A model generated the notes under the pieces. It did no database searches and was not told where the DNA came from. It saw only the letters and a list, made by a program, of their open reading frames with translations. A program made the position numbers and the translations under genes. This document shows, piece by piece, positions 18,591 through 27,604 of a DNA stretch of 64,000 nucleotides (the stretch's first letter is position 1; every line of letters starts with the position of its first letter). Source of the stretch: CAYJHC01 sp964369465 (GTDB lineage Bacteria; Bacillota; Clostridia; Peptostreptococcales; Anaerovoracaceae); contig CAYJEX010000005.1 in NCBI GenBank assembly GCA_964369465.1, forward strand, positions 15,739-79,738. The letters are read 5' to 3'.

Positions 18591-20054
18591 ATGGATTTAA
18601 ATTTAAAAGCACATCTGAAAATAATAGGAATGATTTTTGTAATTCTAGGTATATCACTTATAGTTCCTACTATAGTTGCTCTCATTTATAAGGAGGTTTC
18701 GTCTTTTTTTGCTTTTTTATTCACTCTTGTTCCCTCTATTTCAGTTGGAGTAACCTTAATGCAAATTGACGTTCCCTTAAAAAGAAATTTCCGTGTTAGA
18801 GATGGGTTCTTAATTGTATCTGAGGCATGGGTTATTTCATCAATTGTTGGAGCTTTCCCATTCATTATTTCAGGTGATATCCCTAGTTATATCGATGCAT
18901 TTTTCGAAACAGCATCCGGATTCAGCACTACAGGTGCCTCTATATTAACCGATATAGAGAGCCTTTCTATGTCTATGTTGTTTTGGAGATCTTTCACACA
19001 TTGGATAGGTGGAATGGGGATAATAGTTTTGGTAGTTGCTATTCTACCTGCCTTAGGAATAGGTAGTAATTTCATAGTATCTGCCGAAACAACGGGACCT
19101 TCTTTATCAAAAGTTATGCCTAAAATAAAAGATACAGCTACTATACTATATTTAATCTACATCGGGTTGACACTCCTTGAAACATTTTTTCTTTGGATAG
19201 GCGGATTGTCAATTTTCGATGCTTTAACACATTCTTTCGCAACAGTGGGAACAGGAGGATTCTCCACATATAACGCGGGTCTTTCACACTTTGATAGCGC
19301 ATACGTTGATGGAGTAGTCACAATATTCATGTTAATATGCGGCGCAAGTTTTTCTCTTCATTTTCTAGCTTTCACTCGAGGATTTAAGCTATACTATTAT
19401 GATACAGAATTCAAAACATACATACTAATAGTTTCAATAGTGACTATTGTTTTAACAATAAATCTTTTTGCAACTGGAACATACGAGAATTTAGGAACTT
19501 CCTTTAGATACTCTATTTTCCAAGTAGCTTCAATAATAACCACTACGGGATTTGCAACTGCCGATTATATTTACTGGCCATTGTTTGCACAATTTCTGCT
19601 TTTATTATTGTTTTTTATCGGGGCTTGTTCTTCTTCAACAGCTGGAGGGCTCAAAGTCATTAGGGTCTTAGCATTGTTTAAATTTGTTAGAAGAACTATC
19701 GTCCTCAAGCTACATCCAAATCACATTAGCTCCATCAAACTTGGAGAAAAAACAATAAGTAACGATACTATGTCCAACATAGTTAGCCTCGCACTTTTAT
19801 ATATTGCATGTTTATTCATAGGAACATTTTTGCTTTCCTTTGATGGGTTTGACTTAACTACTACATTTTCAGCTGCTGCATCTGCACTCGGAAACATTGG
19901 CCCTGGCTTTGGAGAAATTGGACCTATGCTTAACTACAGCGTGTTTTCAGATTTTTCAAAAATAGTCTTATCTCTTTTGATGATAGCTGGTAGGTTAGAA
20001 TTTTATACCTTCCTTATGCTTATTTCTCGAAGATTTTGGAACCCTTATAGATAG
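18591..20054 (+). CDS. trkH: Trk potassium channel subunit TrkH (copy 1)
   Basis: Integral membrane K+ translocating subunit with eight M1-P-M2 half-helices. The four pore loops are recognisable: FSTTGASIL, FATVGTGGFST, ITTTGFATAD and ALGNIGPGFG, each with the central glycine of the filter. The 487 residues match the family. It starts 61 nt after trkA and is followed eight bases later by a second trkH. Confidence 0.93.
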   Translation: MDLNLKAHLKIIGMIFVILGISLIVPTIVALIYKEVSSFFAFLFTLVPSISVGVTLMQIDVPLKRNFRVRDGFLIVSEAWVISSIVGAFPFIISGDIPSYIDAFFETASGFSTTGASILTDIESLSMSMLFWRSFTHWIGGMGIIVLVVAILPALGIGSNFIVSAETTGPSLSKVMPKIKDTATILYLIYIGLTLLETFFLWIGGLSIFDALTHSFATVGTGGFSTYNAGLSHFDSAYVDGVVTIFMLICGASFSLHFLAFTRGFKLYYYDTEFKTYILIVSIVTIVLTINLFATGTYENLGTSFRYSIFQVASIITTTGFATADYIYWPLFAQFLLLLLFFIGACSSSTAGGLKVIRVLALFKFVRRTIVLKLHPNHISSIKLGEKTISNDTMSNIVSLALLYIACLFIGTFLLSFDGFDLTTTFSAAASALGNIGPGFGEIGPMLNYSVFSDFSKIVLSLLMIAGRLEFYTFLMLISRRFWNPYR

Positions 20055-20062
20055 GAGAATAA

Positions 20063-21550
20063 ATGAATTTTAACATAAAAGCACTAGCAAAAATATTGTC
20101 AATTATATTTCTGATAAATGGAATCGCACTTTTTATTCCAGTTATTTTTGCGATAATTTACCGTGATGTAAACCCCCTTGCCTTTGCTATTCCAGCCATT
20201 ATTTCTCTACTATTTTTTGCAGTAATATATTTCTATTCCAAAAATAATACCTCTATCCTTCGAATCAGAGAAGCATATTTATCTGTTATTTTATGCTGGA
20301 TTATTTGGTCCATATTTGGTGCTATTCCATATTATGTAACAGGAGCCTCGGAAACATTTGTTGACGCATATTTTGAAGCAGTTTCAGGATATACTACTAC
20401 GGGAGCTACGCTACTCACAGAATGGGAATTGCCTCAAAGTCTTATGTTTTGGCGTGCACTAACACATTGGCTTGGAGGAATGGGAATTCTTATTTTCATT
20501 ATTTCTGTACTACCTTCTTTTGGTGTGGGAAGCCAAAGAGTTGCTGCAGCAGAAGCCCCCGGACCAGGATTTAACAAAACTTCAGCAAAAATGGGAGATT
20601 TAGCAAGAACGCTTTACTTAATATATTTCCTCTTTACATTTATTGTTTTTATTCTTTTTATGATTGGACCAATGGGAGTTTATGATTCTTTAATAAATGC
20701 TATGGGCTGTGTGAGCACCTCAGGTCTATTTCTTCACCCAGAGGGAATTTCTTATTATAATAGTTGGTATGTAGAAGTTGTAGCTTCTATATTTACAATT
20801 TTGGCGGCGACAAATTTCGTATTATACATCCACCTAGTGCAAAGAAATTTTAACGATATTAAAAGAAATATTGAGATCAAAGTCTTCATACTCATAATAC
20901 TAATATCAGGTATTATTGTTTCGTTATCCCTTTATTTCACCAACACATATAGTACATTATCCGAATCATTTAGGTATGGATTTTTCCAGAGCATTTCTTT
21001 CATTACAACTACAGGTTATACTCTAGAAGATTACACCACATGGCCAGTTTCAGCCACTGCTATTTTGTTTATATCATTATTTATTGGAGGATGTGCCGCA
21101 TCAACTAGCGGATCCGTTAAAGTTATTCGAATTATTATAGTATTCAAGTTAATTGCTCGAGGTTTTTACAAAAGACTCCATCCAAGAGCTGTTCGATCCA
21201 TAAAAATAGGAGGCAAAAACATAACCTCCTCTATGGCCAGCTCTATATCTGCATTTATATTATTATATTTTACAACATTTATTTTAGGAAGCCTTGTCTT
21301 ATCACTTCAAAATTTAGACATGGAAACAACATTGTCTGCAACAGCTTCACTCATGTCTAGCACAGGTATCAGCTTTGGGGAAATTGGAGGTACTGGGAAT
21401 TATAGTATATTCACATCTGACTTTCTTAGAATATTTATGACATTTTTGATGATTGCAGGCCGTCTTGAGTTATACACAGTATTCCTGCTGTTCATGCCTA
21501 GTTTCTGGAATCCAGATAAGGTTGGAACTAATCTAAATAGGCACATATAA
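20063..21550 (+). CDS. trkH: Trk potassium channel subunit TrkH (copy 2)
   Basis: Second TrkH paralogue, 495 residues, alignable along its length with the gene just upstream (same pore loops, same NPDK/NPYR-type end). Filters read YTTTGATLL, CVSTSGLFL, ITTTGYTLED and SSTGISFG. The second and fourth differ from copy 1, mainly by loss of the GTGGF and NIGPG motifs, so ion preference or gating may differ. AGGAG lies directly upstream. The two copies could form homodimers or a heterodimer on one TrkA ring. Confidence 0.92.
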   Translation: MNFNIKALAKILSIIFLINGIALFIPVIFAIIYRDVNPLAFAIPAIISLLFFAVIYFYSKNNTSILRIREAYLSVILCWIIWSIFGAIPYYVTGASETFVDAYFEAVSGYTTTGATLLTEWELPQSLMFWRALTHWLGGMGILIFIISVLPSFGVGSQRVAAAEAPGPGFNKTSAKMGDLARTLYLIYFLFTFIVFILFMIGPMGVYDSLINAMGCVSTSGLFLHPEGISYYNSWYVEVVASIFTILAATNFVLYIHLVQRNFNDIKRNIEIKVFILIILISGIIVSLSLYFTNTYSTLSESFRYGFFQSISFITTTGYTLEDYTTWPVSATAILFISLFIGGCAASTSGSVKVIRIIIVFKLIARGFYKRLHPRAVRSIKIGGKNITSSMASSISAFILLYFTTFILGSLVLSLQNLDMETTLSATASLMSSTGISFGEIGGTGNYSIFTSDFLRIFMTFLMIAGRLELYTVFLLFMPSFWNPDKVGTNLNRHI

Positions 21551-21560
21551 CTAATTCACT

Positions 21561-23705
21561 TTAGCCTTTTCTATGTTGATTTCGAATCAAGTAAAAGTCT
21601 ACTTCTTTTTTTTCAGTACTTGCGTTTTTAACTTCAATGCGTACTTTATCTCCAAGGGTAAATGTTTCCCCTGTTCCAGCTCCAATTAGCGCCTTCTTTT
21701 CATGATGATATTCATAATATTCTTTGCCCAAATCATCTAACCTAATCATACCTTCAATTGTATTAGGAAGTTCAACATAAATTCCAAAAGATGTCACGCC
21801 AGAAATTATTCCATCATATTTATCTCCTATGTGATATGTCATGTATTCTGCTTTTTTAAGCTTTTCTACTTCTCTTTCTAATTCTATCGCAATCCTTTCA
21901 GTAGTCGAACAATTTGTGGCCACTGCTGCAACTTTTTTCTCGTAAGATAAAACATCATTTCCCTTAATATAATTTTTAATTATTCTATGTATCATAAGGT
22001 CAGAGTATCGTCTAATGGGAGATGTGAAATGACAATAATGTCTAAATGCCAGACCAAAATGCCCTTCACAAGTTGTATCATATGCCGCCTTTTGCATAGT
22101 TCTTAATACCACTCTACTCACAACATCTCCATATTCACACTTCGTACCTTTTTCTAATATTTCTGCGATCTGCATAGGATGTATATTTTCTAAGTTTCCA
22201 CTTATTGAAATTCCTAGCCCTTTGAGAAATTCTTTAAGGTTCTCCATAGACTCTAATTCCGGTTTTTTGTGACTTCTATAAACAAAAGGAAGTTGTAAAT
22301 GATAAAAATGCTCTGCGATAGTTTTATTTGCCAAAAGCATAAACTCTTCAATTAGTTTATGTGCACTCCTTCTGTCTGCTAAGTTTATTTCCAAAGGAAT
22401 CCCATCTTTATTAAGCACTATATGCGCTTCATCTAAATCAAAATCTATACTTCCTAGTTTTTCTCTTTCTTCTTTAAGTTTCATTGCCAAATTATTCATT
22501 TGAACAAGTTTACCCTGAAGAATAATATCTAAGTCAAAATTTGAAATAACACTTTCAAACTCTCCTGTCCCTCTATCTCTACGCTCTTTCGAATATTCTT
22601 CCGCCTTAACTTGTTCATCCTTATTACATTTTTCTAAAAAATCAGAAACAACATTATATGTTAATCTATATTTAGAATTAATTACACTTTCATAAATCTT
22701 ATAGTTTGAAACCTTTAAATTACTATCTATTTCCATATCTATAGATAAAGTCAATCTATCCTCATTCGGATTAAGGCTACATATTCCATTAGATAAATTC
22801 TGAGGTAGCATAGGAACTACCCTATTTAGAAGGTATATACTATTTCCTCTTTTAAAAGCCTCTTTATCAAGAGCTTTATCTTCCTGAACATAATGTGCGA
22901 CATCTGCAATATGAACACCTAATACCCAATTACCTCTCTCATTTTTTTCAATCGAAACAGCATCATCAAAATCTTTCGAGTCATCACCGTCTATTGTGAA
23001 TATACATTCTTTTCTCAAATCCACCCTATCGCCCAAAATAAGTTCGCTTTTAGAAACATGCGTCGCTTCCGCCAAAGCCGAGCTAGGAAAAGTTTCTCTT
23101 ATGCCTTTCTCACGAAGTATCATTTTAATATCTGCTCCAGCTTCATTTTTACGTGCAATTATTTCTGTAATTTTACCTTCAGCACTATTCCCTCTTTCTG
23201 GATATTTCATGATTTTTGCAACTACTACATCCCCATCTTTTGCCCCAGATGTAAACTGTTTCGGAATAAAAATGTCTTCTTCCCTACTATTTGCAGTAAT
23301 AACAAAACCATATGCCTTTTGTTTATGGAAAATTCCTACTGCTTCTTCCATTGCACGCGACAATACATCTACTACAACACCTTCTTCTTTTTCTCCTCTT
23401 GATTCAACTAATGCTATTTTTACAACATCATTATGCATCGCCCCATTTAGCTTCGTACTATGAATAAAAATGTCTTCTCTACTTTCATCTTCTGTAATTT
23501 CGACAAAAGCAAAGCCTCTTGTTGTCATCCTAAGAATTCCATCTATATATACAGATTTGTGGTTTTTATTTGAATGCGTTTTTTTTCTTGTGATTTGAAC
23601 AGAAGCATCATTTTCTCTACGTTTTCGCTTTTTTCCATTATTCACTTTCGCTTTTGCTCCAAAGTTGTTCTTTGTTTTTTTATTGCTACTTTTTCTCTTA
23701 CTCAT
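21561..23705 (-). CDS. rnr: Ribonuclease R
   Basis: Processive 3'-5' exoribonuclease that degrades structured RNA. There is a lysine-rich N-terminal tail, cold-shock OB domains (GFAFVEI, GFVITANSREEDIFIP), the RNB catalytic domain with FTIDGDDSKDFDDAVS (the Asp cluster) and GICSLNPNEDRLT, and a C-terminal S1 domain (YDGIISGVTSFGIYVEL). At about 714 residues it is typical, though the basic tail after S1 is very short. The ATG at 23705 is chosen for its AAAGGA site; the frame runs 11 codons further. It is convergent with trkH. Confidence 0.95.
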   Translation of the reverse strand: MSKRKSSNKKTKNNFGAKAKVNNGKKRKRRENDASVQITRKKTHSNKNHKSVYIDGILRMTTRGFAFVEITEDESREDIFIHSTKLNGAMHNDVVKIALVESRGEKEEGVVVDVLSRAMEEAVGIFHKQKAYGFVITANSREEDIFIPKQFTSGAKDGDVVVAKIMKYPERGNSAEGKITEIIARKNEAGADIKMILREKGIRETFPSSALAEATHVSKSELILGDRVDLRKECIFTIDGDDSKDFDDAVSIEKNERGNWVLGVHIADVAHYVQEDKALDKEAFKRGNSIYLLNRVVPMLPQNLSNGICSLNPNEDRLTLSIDMEIDSNLKVSNYKIYESVINSKYRLTYNVVSDFLEKCNKDEQVKAEEYSKERRDRGTGEFESVISNFDLDIILQGKLVQMNNLAMKLKEEREKLGSIDFDLDEAHIVLNKDGIPLEINLADRRSAHKLIEEFMLLANKTIAEHFYHLQLPFVYRSHKKPELESMENLKEFLKGLGISISGNLENIHPMQIAEILEKGTKCEYGDVVSRVVLRTMQKAAYDTTCEGHFGLAFRHYCHFTSPIRRYSDLMIHRIIKNYIKGNDVLSYEKKVAAVATNCSTTERIAIELEREVEKLKKAEYMTYHIGDKYDGIISGVTSFGIYVELPNTIEGMIRLDDLGKEYYEYHHEKKALIGAGTGETFTLGDKVRIEVKNASTEKKEVDFYLIRNQHRKG

Positions 23706-23862
23706 TAAATTCCTTTCTTGCAATTTTCTTTTTTTCAATATTTAATAACTAGCATACTATATTAATGAATTTTTAATAACTAAAAATACTTTTTTCTTTT
23801 GAAGGAAAAACTAACTGGTTGAAAAAAGGATTGTTTTTCAATAGTAATAATTATATGACTAC

Positions 23863-25260
23863 TTAATCAATAGAATTAATATTTAAATTGTATTTTTTTA
23901 TTTTATACTGCAAAGTTTGTCTTTTTATTCCAAGTTCTTCAGCAATTTTCGATAAACTTTGAGTCGAAACCAGTTTACTTTGAATTATGCTTTTTTCTAT
24001 TGATTCCATATATTCCGACAAGCTCACATCTTCTAGAGAAACATTTTCGAAAGTATTATTAGTTTCTTTTATCGTTATCATTGTGTGTGCCGCTATATCA
24101 TCTACATCTAGATGGGAAATATTATCGCTCAATGATATTGCTGAATAAATGATATTTTCTAGTTCGCGTACATTTCCAGGAAAATCGTATTGTTCTAATA
24201 GAGCAAGAGCTTCTTTCGATAGACCAGCAATATTTTTACATAACCTCGTATTATATTTATTGATAAAGTGAGAACTTAAGTGAGAAATATCTGCTTTTCT
24301 ATTTCTCAAAGGAGGAATGTTGATGTTAATAATATTCAGCCTATAATATAAGTCAGCTCGCAAACGTCCTGTTTCTATTAATATATTAGCAGACTCATTT
24401 ATCGTTGCAATTATCCTAACATCAATAGGTATATCTGTTTTGCCCCCTATCCTACGAATCGAGTTTTCTTGCAGAACTCTTAACAGTTTACTTTGCAACT
24501 CTATTGGCATTGCACTTACTTCATCAAGCAAAAGCGTTCCACCCTGTGCTTGTTCAAATAATCCCGCTCTATCTACTGCACCTGTGAAAGCTCCTTTTGA
24601 TGTTCCGAAAAAAATTCCCTCAAGTAATGTTTCAGGTATTGCTGCACAATTTTGTGCCAAAAATGGTTTGTTTCTTCTCACACTAGTATAATGTATATTT
24701 TTTGCAAATAGTTCTTTTCCAGTTCCCGTTTCACCATAAATCAATACAGGCGCTGAATTTTCTGCAGCTTTTCGTGATAGTTTTATTGTCTGTAATAACT
24801 TAATATCATTGCCATGAATATCACTAAAATCAGCCTTATTGTTTTGTTGAAAATTCCCCTTATTTTGAATGTCCAGTATTCGATTAGCCATTTTGTTGAG
24901 CTTAGTTAGATCATGTGCTATCTCAACCACAGCAACTATTTCCTTATTGGCATCCTTCACAGGGATTGTTGTGTTTATAGTTGTCGTTTCATTTCCGTAC
25001 AAATTTGTGAATGTTTGATTTAGATTTTTAGTAATAATTCCCTTTTCAAGCGCAGCATAAAGAGTGCTTTCCTCTTCCAAAATGTGTGAGAAAATTTTTC
25101 TATAATGTCTTCCAATCACATCCTCTTTTTTTGTTTTTTCAAATGTTTCCATAGACTGATTATAATAAATCGGATATCCATCACTGTCTATTATTAATAT
25201 TCCGTCATTAATGTTCTCAATTAGAGTTTCCAAAATTTGTTTGTAATTTATACTATCCAT
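23863..25260 (-). CDS. PAS-domain sigma-54-dependent activator (RocR-like)
   Basis: Enhancer-binding protein for sigma-54 RNA polymerase. Residues 1-120 are a PAS sensor (GILIIDSDGYPIYYN). The AAA+ domain follows with Walker A YGETGTGKELFAKN (about 178), the sigma-54 contact loop KGAFTGA, Walker B GTLLLDEVSAM and an arginine-finger region LRADLYYRLN. A Fis-type HTH closes the protein (KIAEELGIKRQTLQYKIKKY). This architecture is that of RocR of B. subtilis, which controls arginine/ornithine use. It is divergent from a cyclase-decarboxylase-permease operon carrying a -24/-12 promoter, which is therefore its probable target. GGAGG precedes the ATG. Confidence 0.93.
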   Translation of the reverse strand: MDSINYKQILETLIENINDGILIIDSDGYPIYYNQSMETFEKTKKEDVIGRHYRKIFSHILEEESTLYAALEKGIITKNLNQTFTNLYGNETTTINTTIPVKDANKEIVAVVEIAHDLTKLNKMANRILDIQNKGNFQQNNKADFSDIHGNDIKLLQTIKLSRKAAENSAPVLIYGETGTGKELFAKNIHYTSVRRNKPFLAQNCAAIPETLLEGIFFGTSKGAFTGAVDRAGLFEQAQGGTLLLDEVSAMPIELQSKLLRVLQENSIRRIGGKTDIPIDVRIIATINESANILIETGRLRADLYYRLNIININIPPLRNRKADISHLSSHFINKYNTRLCKNIAGLSKEALALLEQYDFPGNVRELENIIYSAISLSDNISHLDVDDIAAHTMITIKETNNTFENVSLEDVSLSEYMESIEKSIIQSKLVSTQSLSKIAEELGIKRQTLQYKIKKYNLNINSID

Positions 25261-25309
25261 AAATATCCTCCAATAATATTTTCATCATTATATCAAAAAA
25301 AACATTTTA

Positions 25310-25347
25310 TGGCAAATTTTTTTGCACCATTGCAAAATTTTTTGCCA
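25310..25347. promoter_or_regulatory. Paired upstream activator sites for the sigma-54 regulator
   Basis: Two inverted repeats, GCAAATTTTTTTGC (25312-25325) and GCAAAATTTTTTGC (25332-25345), share the arms GCAAA/TTTGC and lie exactly 20 bp apart, i.e. on the same helix face. They sit about 65-95 bp upstream of the -24 element and 50-85 bp upstream of the divergent regulator start. This is the normal place for an enhancer-binding protein; assignment to this regulator is inferred. Confidence 0.72.
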
Positions 25348-25407
25348 CAAAGAAAGTTTTTATATACAGATATGCTGAAATTCGTGGGTTGTAACAAGAT
25401 CATATCT

Positions 25408-25423
25408 TGGCACAAATGTTGCT
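25408..25423 (+). promoter_or_regulatory. Sigma-54 (-24/-12) promoter of the cyclase-decarboxylase-permease operon
   Basis: TGGCACAAATGTTGCT matches the sigma-54 consensus TGGCAC-N5-TTGCW perfectly. The GG and GC dinucleotides have the correct spacing. It lies 76 nt upstream of the cyclase start. Confidence 0.92.
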
Positions 25424-25498
25424 CTATTAGATAAATATGCAATTGCATAATAGTTTTTTTCCAAAGTGGAAACGGTAGAAATAGAAAGGAGTATTGAA

Positions 25499-26140
25499 AT
25501 GAAAGTTATTGATTTTACACAAACAATATCAGAGGACATGCCAGTATATCCAGGAACAGAAGGACCAGAATTGGCACAAGCAAACACTTATGAAGGCGAT
25601 GGCTTCAAAGAAACCTTAATGACCATGTATAGTCATACAGGAACTCATATGGACCCTCCTGCACATTTGTTTGAGAGCGGTACAACGTTAGATAAGATGC
25701 CAATAGAGCAATTTGTTGGAAAAGGTCTCGTTATTGATTGCACTGATCTTGGCGAAGGTGGAATCGTAGATATTTCGTATATTGACAAAGTAAAAGAAAA
25801 AGCTGACGAAGCTGAATATATCTTATTTATGTTCGGATGGGACAAATATTGGGGAAAAGAAGAATATTTCGGAGAGTATCCATGTATAGATGAAGAAGTT
25901 ACATCATATCTTGTAGAGACAAAGAAAAAAGGAGTAGGGCTTGATTGTATTGGAATTGATCCAATCGCTGACGAAAACTTAACGATTCATAAGAGGCTTT
26001 TTTCCAACAACGAAATGGTTGTCATTGAAAACTTAACAAATCTTTCTCTAGCAGGAAATGATTTATTCACGTTCCTTGCTTTACCATTAAAATGGAAAAA
26101 TGCAGATGGTTCACCTATAAGAGCCATTGGGTTGTTTTAA
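25499..26140 (+). CDS. Cyclase/kynurenine-formamidase-like metal hydrolase
   Basis: A 213-residue protein of the cyclase family (PF04199). The metal-binding signature HTGTHMDPPAHLF lies near residue 50, and a second conserved part is WDKYWG..YPCIDEE. Characterised relatives include kynurenine formamidase and isatin hydrolase, but the substrate here is unknown. The ATG at 25499 follows AAAGGAG. It is the first gene of an operon with a PLP decarboxylase (18 nt later) and an APC permease, driven by the sigma-54 promoter. The context suggests opening or hydrolysis of an amide or lactam linked to amino-acid use. Confidence 0.85.
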   Translation: MKVIDFTQTISEDMPVYPGTEGPELAQANTYEGDGFKETLMTMYSHTGTHMDPPAHLFESGTTLDKMPIEQFVGKGLVIDCTDLGEGGIVDISYIDKVKEKADEAEYILFMFGWDKYWGKEEYFGEYPCIDEEVTSYLVETKKKGVGLDCIGIDPIADENLTIHKRLFSNNEMVVIENLTNLSLAGNDLFTFLALPLKWKNADGSPIRAIGLF

Positions 26141-26158
26141 TAAAGATTGGAGATTATG

Positions 26159-27592
26159 ATGGAAAATTTACACGAATTTTTGATATCACATGCGAAAAAA
26201 AATCCAATATCTTTCCATATGCCTGGACATAAAGGTTCTCATATATATAAAAAATATGGTTATGAAAGTTTCTTACAAAACATTATGGACTGTGATGTAA
26301 CTGAAATTCCTGGTGCTGACAATTTGTTTCAAGCTGAAAGTACAATAAAAAACCTTCAAGAACAATACGCCAGATTATATGAGGTTAAAAAATCATATGT
26401 TCAAATTAATGGCACAAGTGGTGGGTTAATTGCTGCTATTTTAGCCTCAGTAAAACCTGGTGGAAAATTGATAATGGCAAGAAATTGTCATAAATCCGTT
26501 TTCAATGCTCTGAACCTTGGAAAAATACAACCCGTTTATGCTTACCCTGAATTAATGGAGAAATATGATATATTAGGCGAAATTACTGTAGCTGAAATAG
26601 AAGATAAAATGGATAAATATCCTGATGCCGAAGCAATAATTCTCCCTAGTCCAAATTATTATGGAATATGTTCAGATATAGATGGAATAGCTAAAGCGGT
26701 GCACAAAAGAGGGAAAATTTTAATTGTTGACCAAGCACATGGAGCTCATCTAAAGTTTTTTAGAAAATTCGGAATTAATACTTTTCCAAAATCAGCAGAG
26801 GAATCAGGCGCTGATATTGTTGTAAATAGTATTCATAAAACATTGGCTTCTTTTACACAAAGCGCAATTTTAAATGTGAATAGCGATAGAGTTAATTTAT
26901 CAACGCTTGAAGACAAATTGCAGTCAATCGAGAGTACAAGCCCTTCATATATTTTGATGTCGTCCTTATCGATAAACGCAGAGATTCTAGAAAAAAATGG
27001 AAAGGAACTTATGACAAGTTGGGCAAAACTAGTGGATTTTACATACGAAAATGCACAACAAGTAACAAATCTACAGCTTTTTGAAAGAACAAAAAATCTC
27101 GATGCTACAAAAATTAACTTTTATTTTAATAAAGACAACATCCCAGGAAATTATATTGAAGATTACTTGATTGAGAAAAAAAACGTCTACATTGAACTAT
27201 ACACCGGCAAATATGTTATGTGTATGACAGGCATAGGAAATACAGAAAATGATATAAGCGAATTATTAAATGGTCTTTCAGAAATGCAAACAGATCCATC
27301 TTTTGAAAAAATCAAACAACAAAAGCAAACTATCCAAGTTAAGGCTTTTGGTAGGGCAGAAATATTTCAAATCCCTGCAGAAAAAAAATGGATTCCTTTA
27401 AAAGAATCTCTCAATTCTGTTTGTGCTTCAAGTATTATTCCTTATCCTCCTGGAATTCCATTAGTATGCCCAGGCGAAAAACTCACAACAGAGTTAATAG
27501 AATATATAATCAAACTTAGAGAGAATGGAGAAAAAGTTATTGGTGTAAATGATAATTATGAAATTATTGTAGGAATTTTAAATTTAAATTGA
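26159..27592 (+). CDS. Orn/Lys/Arg decarboxylase-family PLP enzyme
   Basis: A 477-residue fold-type I PLP enzyme of the Orn/Lys/Arg decarboxylase group (short, SpeA/YaaO-like form without the N-terminal receiver domain). It has FHMPGHKG near residue 20, a PLP phosphate-binding stretch NGTSGGLIA, the aspartate in LIVDQAHGAHL and the Schiff-base lysine in SIHKTLASFTQ (about residue 225). The C-terminal part contains PYPPGIPLVCPGE, as in arginine/lysine decarboxylases. The start is one of two adjacent ATG codons (26156, 26159); the second is better spaced from GGAG. The exact amino acid cannot be read from the sequence. Cotranscribed with cyclase and permease. Confidence 0.87.
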   Translation: MENLHEFLISHAKKNPISFHMPGHKGSHIYKKYGYESFLQNIMDCDVTEIPGADNLFQAESTIKNLQEQYARLYEVKKSYVQINGTSGGLIAAILASVKPGGKLIMARNCHKSVFNALNLGKIQPVYAYPELMEKYDILGEITVAEIEDKMDKYPDAEAIILPSPNYYGICSDIDGIAKAVHKRGKILIVDQAHGAHLKFFRKFGINTFPKSAEESGADIVVNSIHKTLASFTQSAILNVNSDRVNLSTLEDKLQSIESTSPSYILMSSLSINAEILEKNGKELMTSWAKLVDFTYENAQQVTNLQLFERTKNLDATKINFYFNKDNIPGNYIEDYLIEKKNVYIELYTGKYVMCMTGIGNTENDISELLNGLSEMQTDPSFEKIKQQKQTIQVKAFGRAEIFQIPAEKKWIPLKESLNSVCASSIIPYPPGIPLVCPGEKLTTELIEYIIKLRENGEKVIGVNDNYEIIVGILNLN

Positions 27593-27604
27593 AAGGAGTT
27601 TAAA

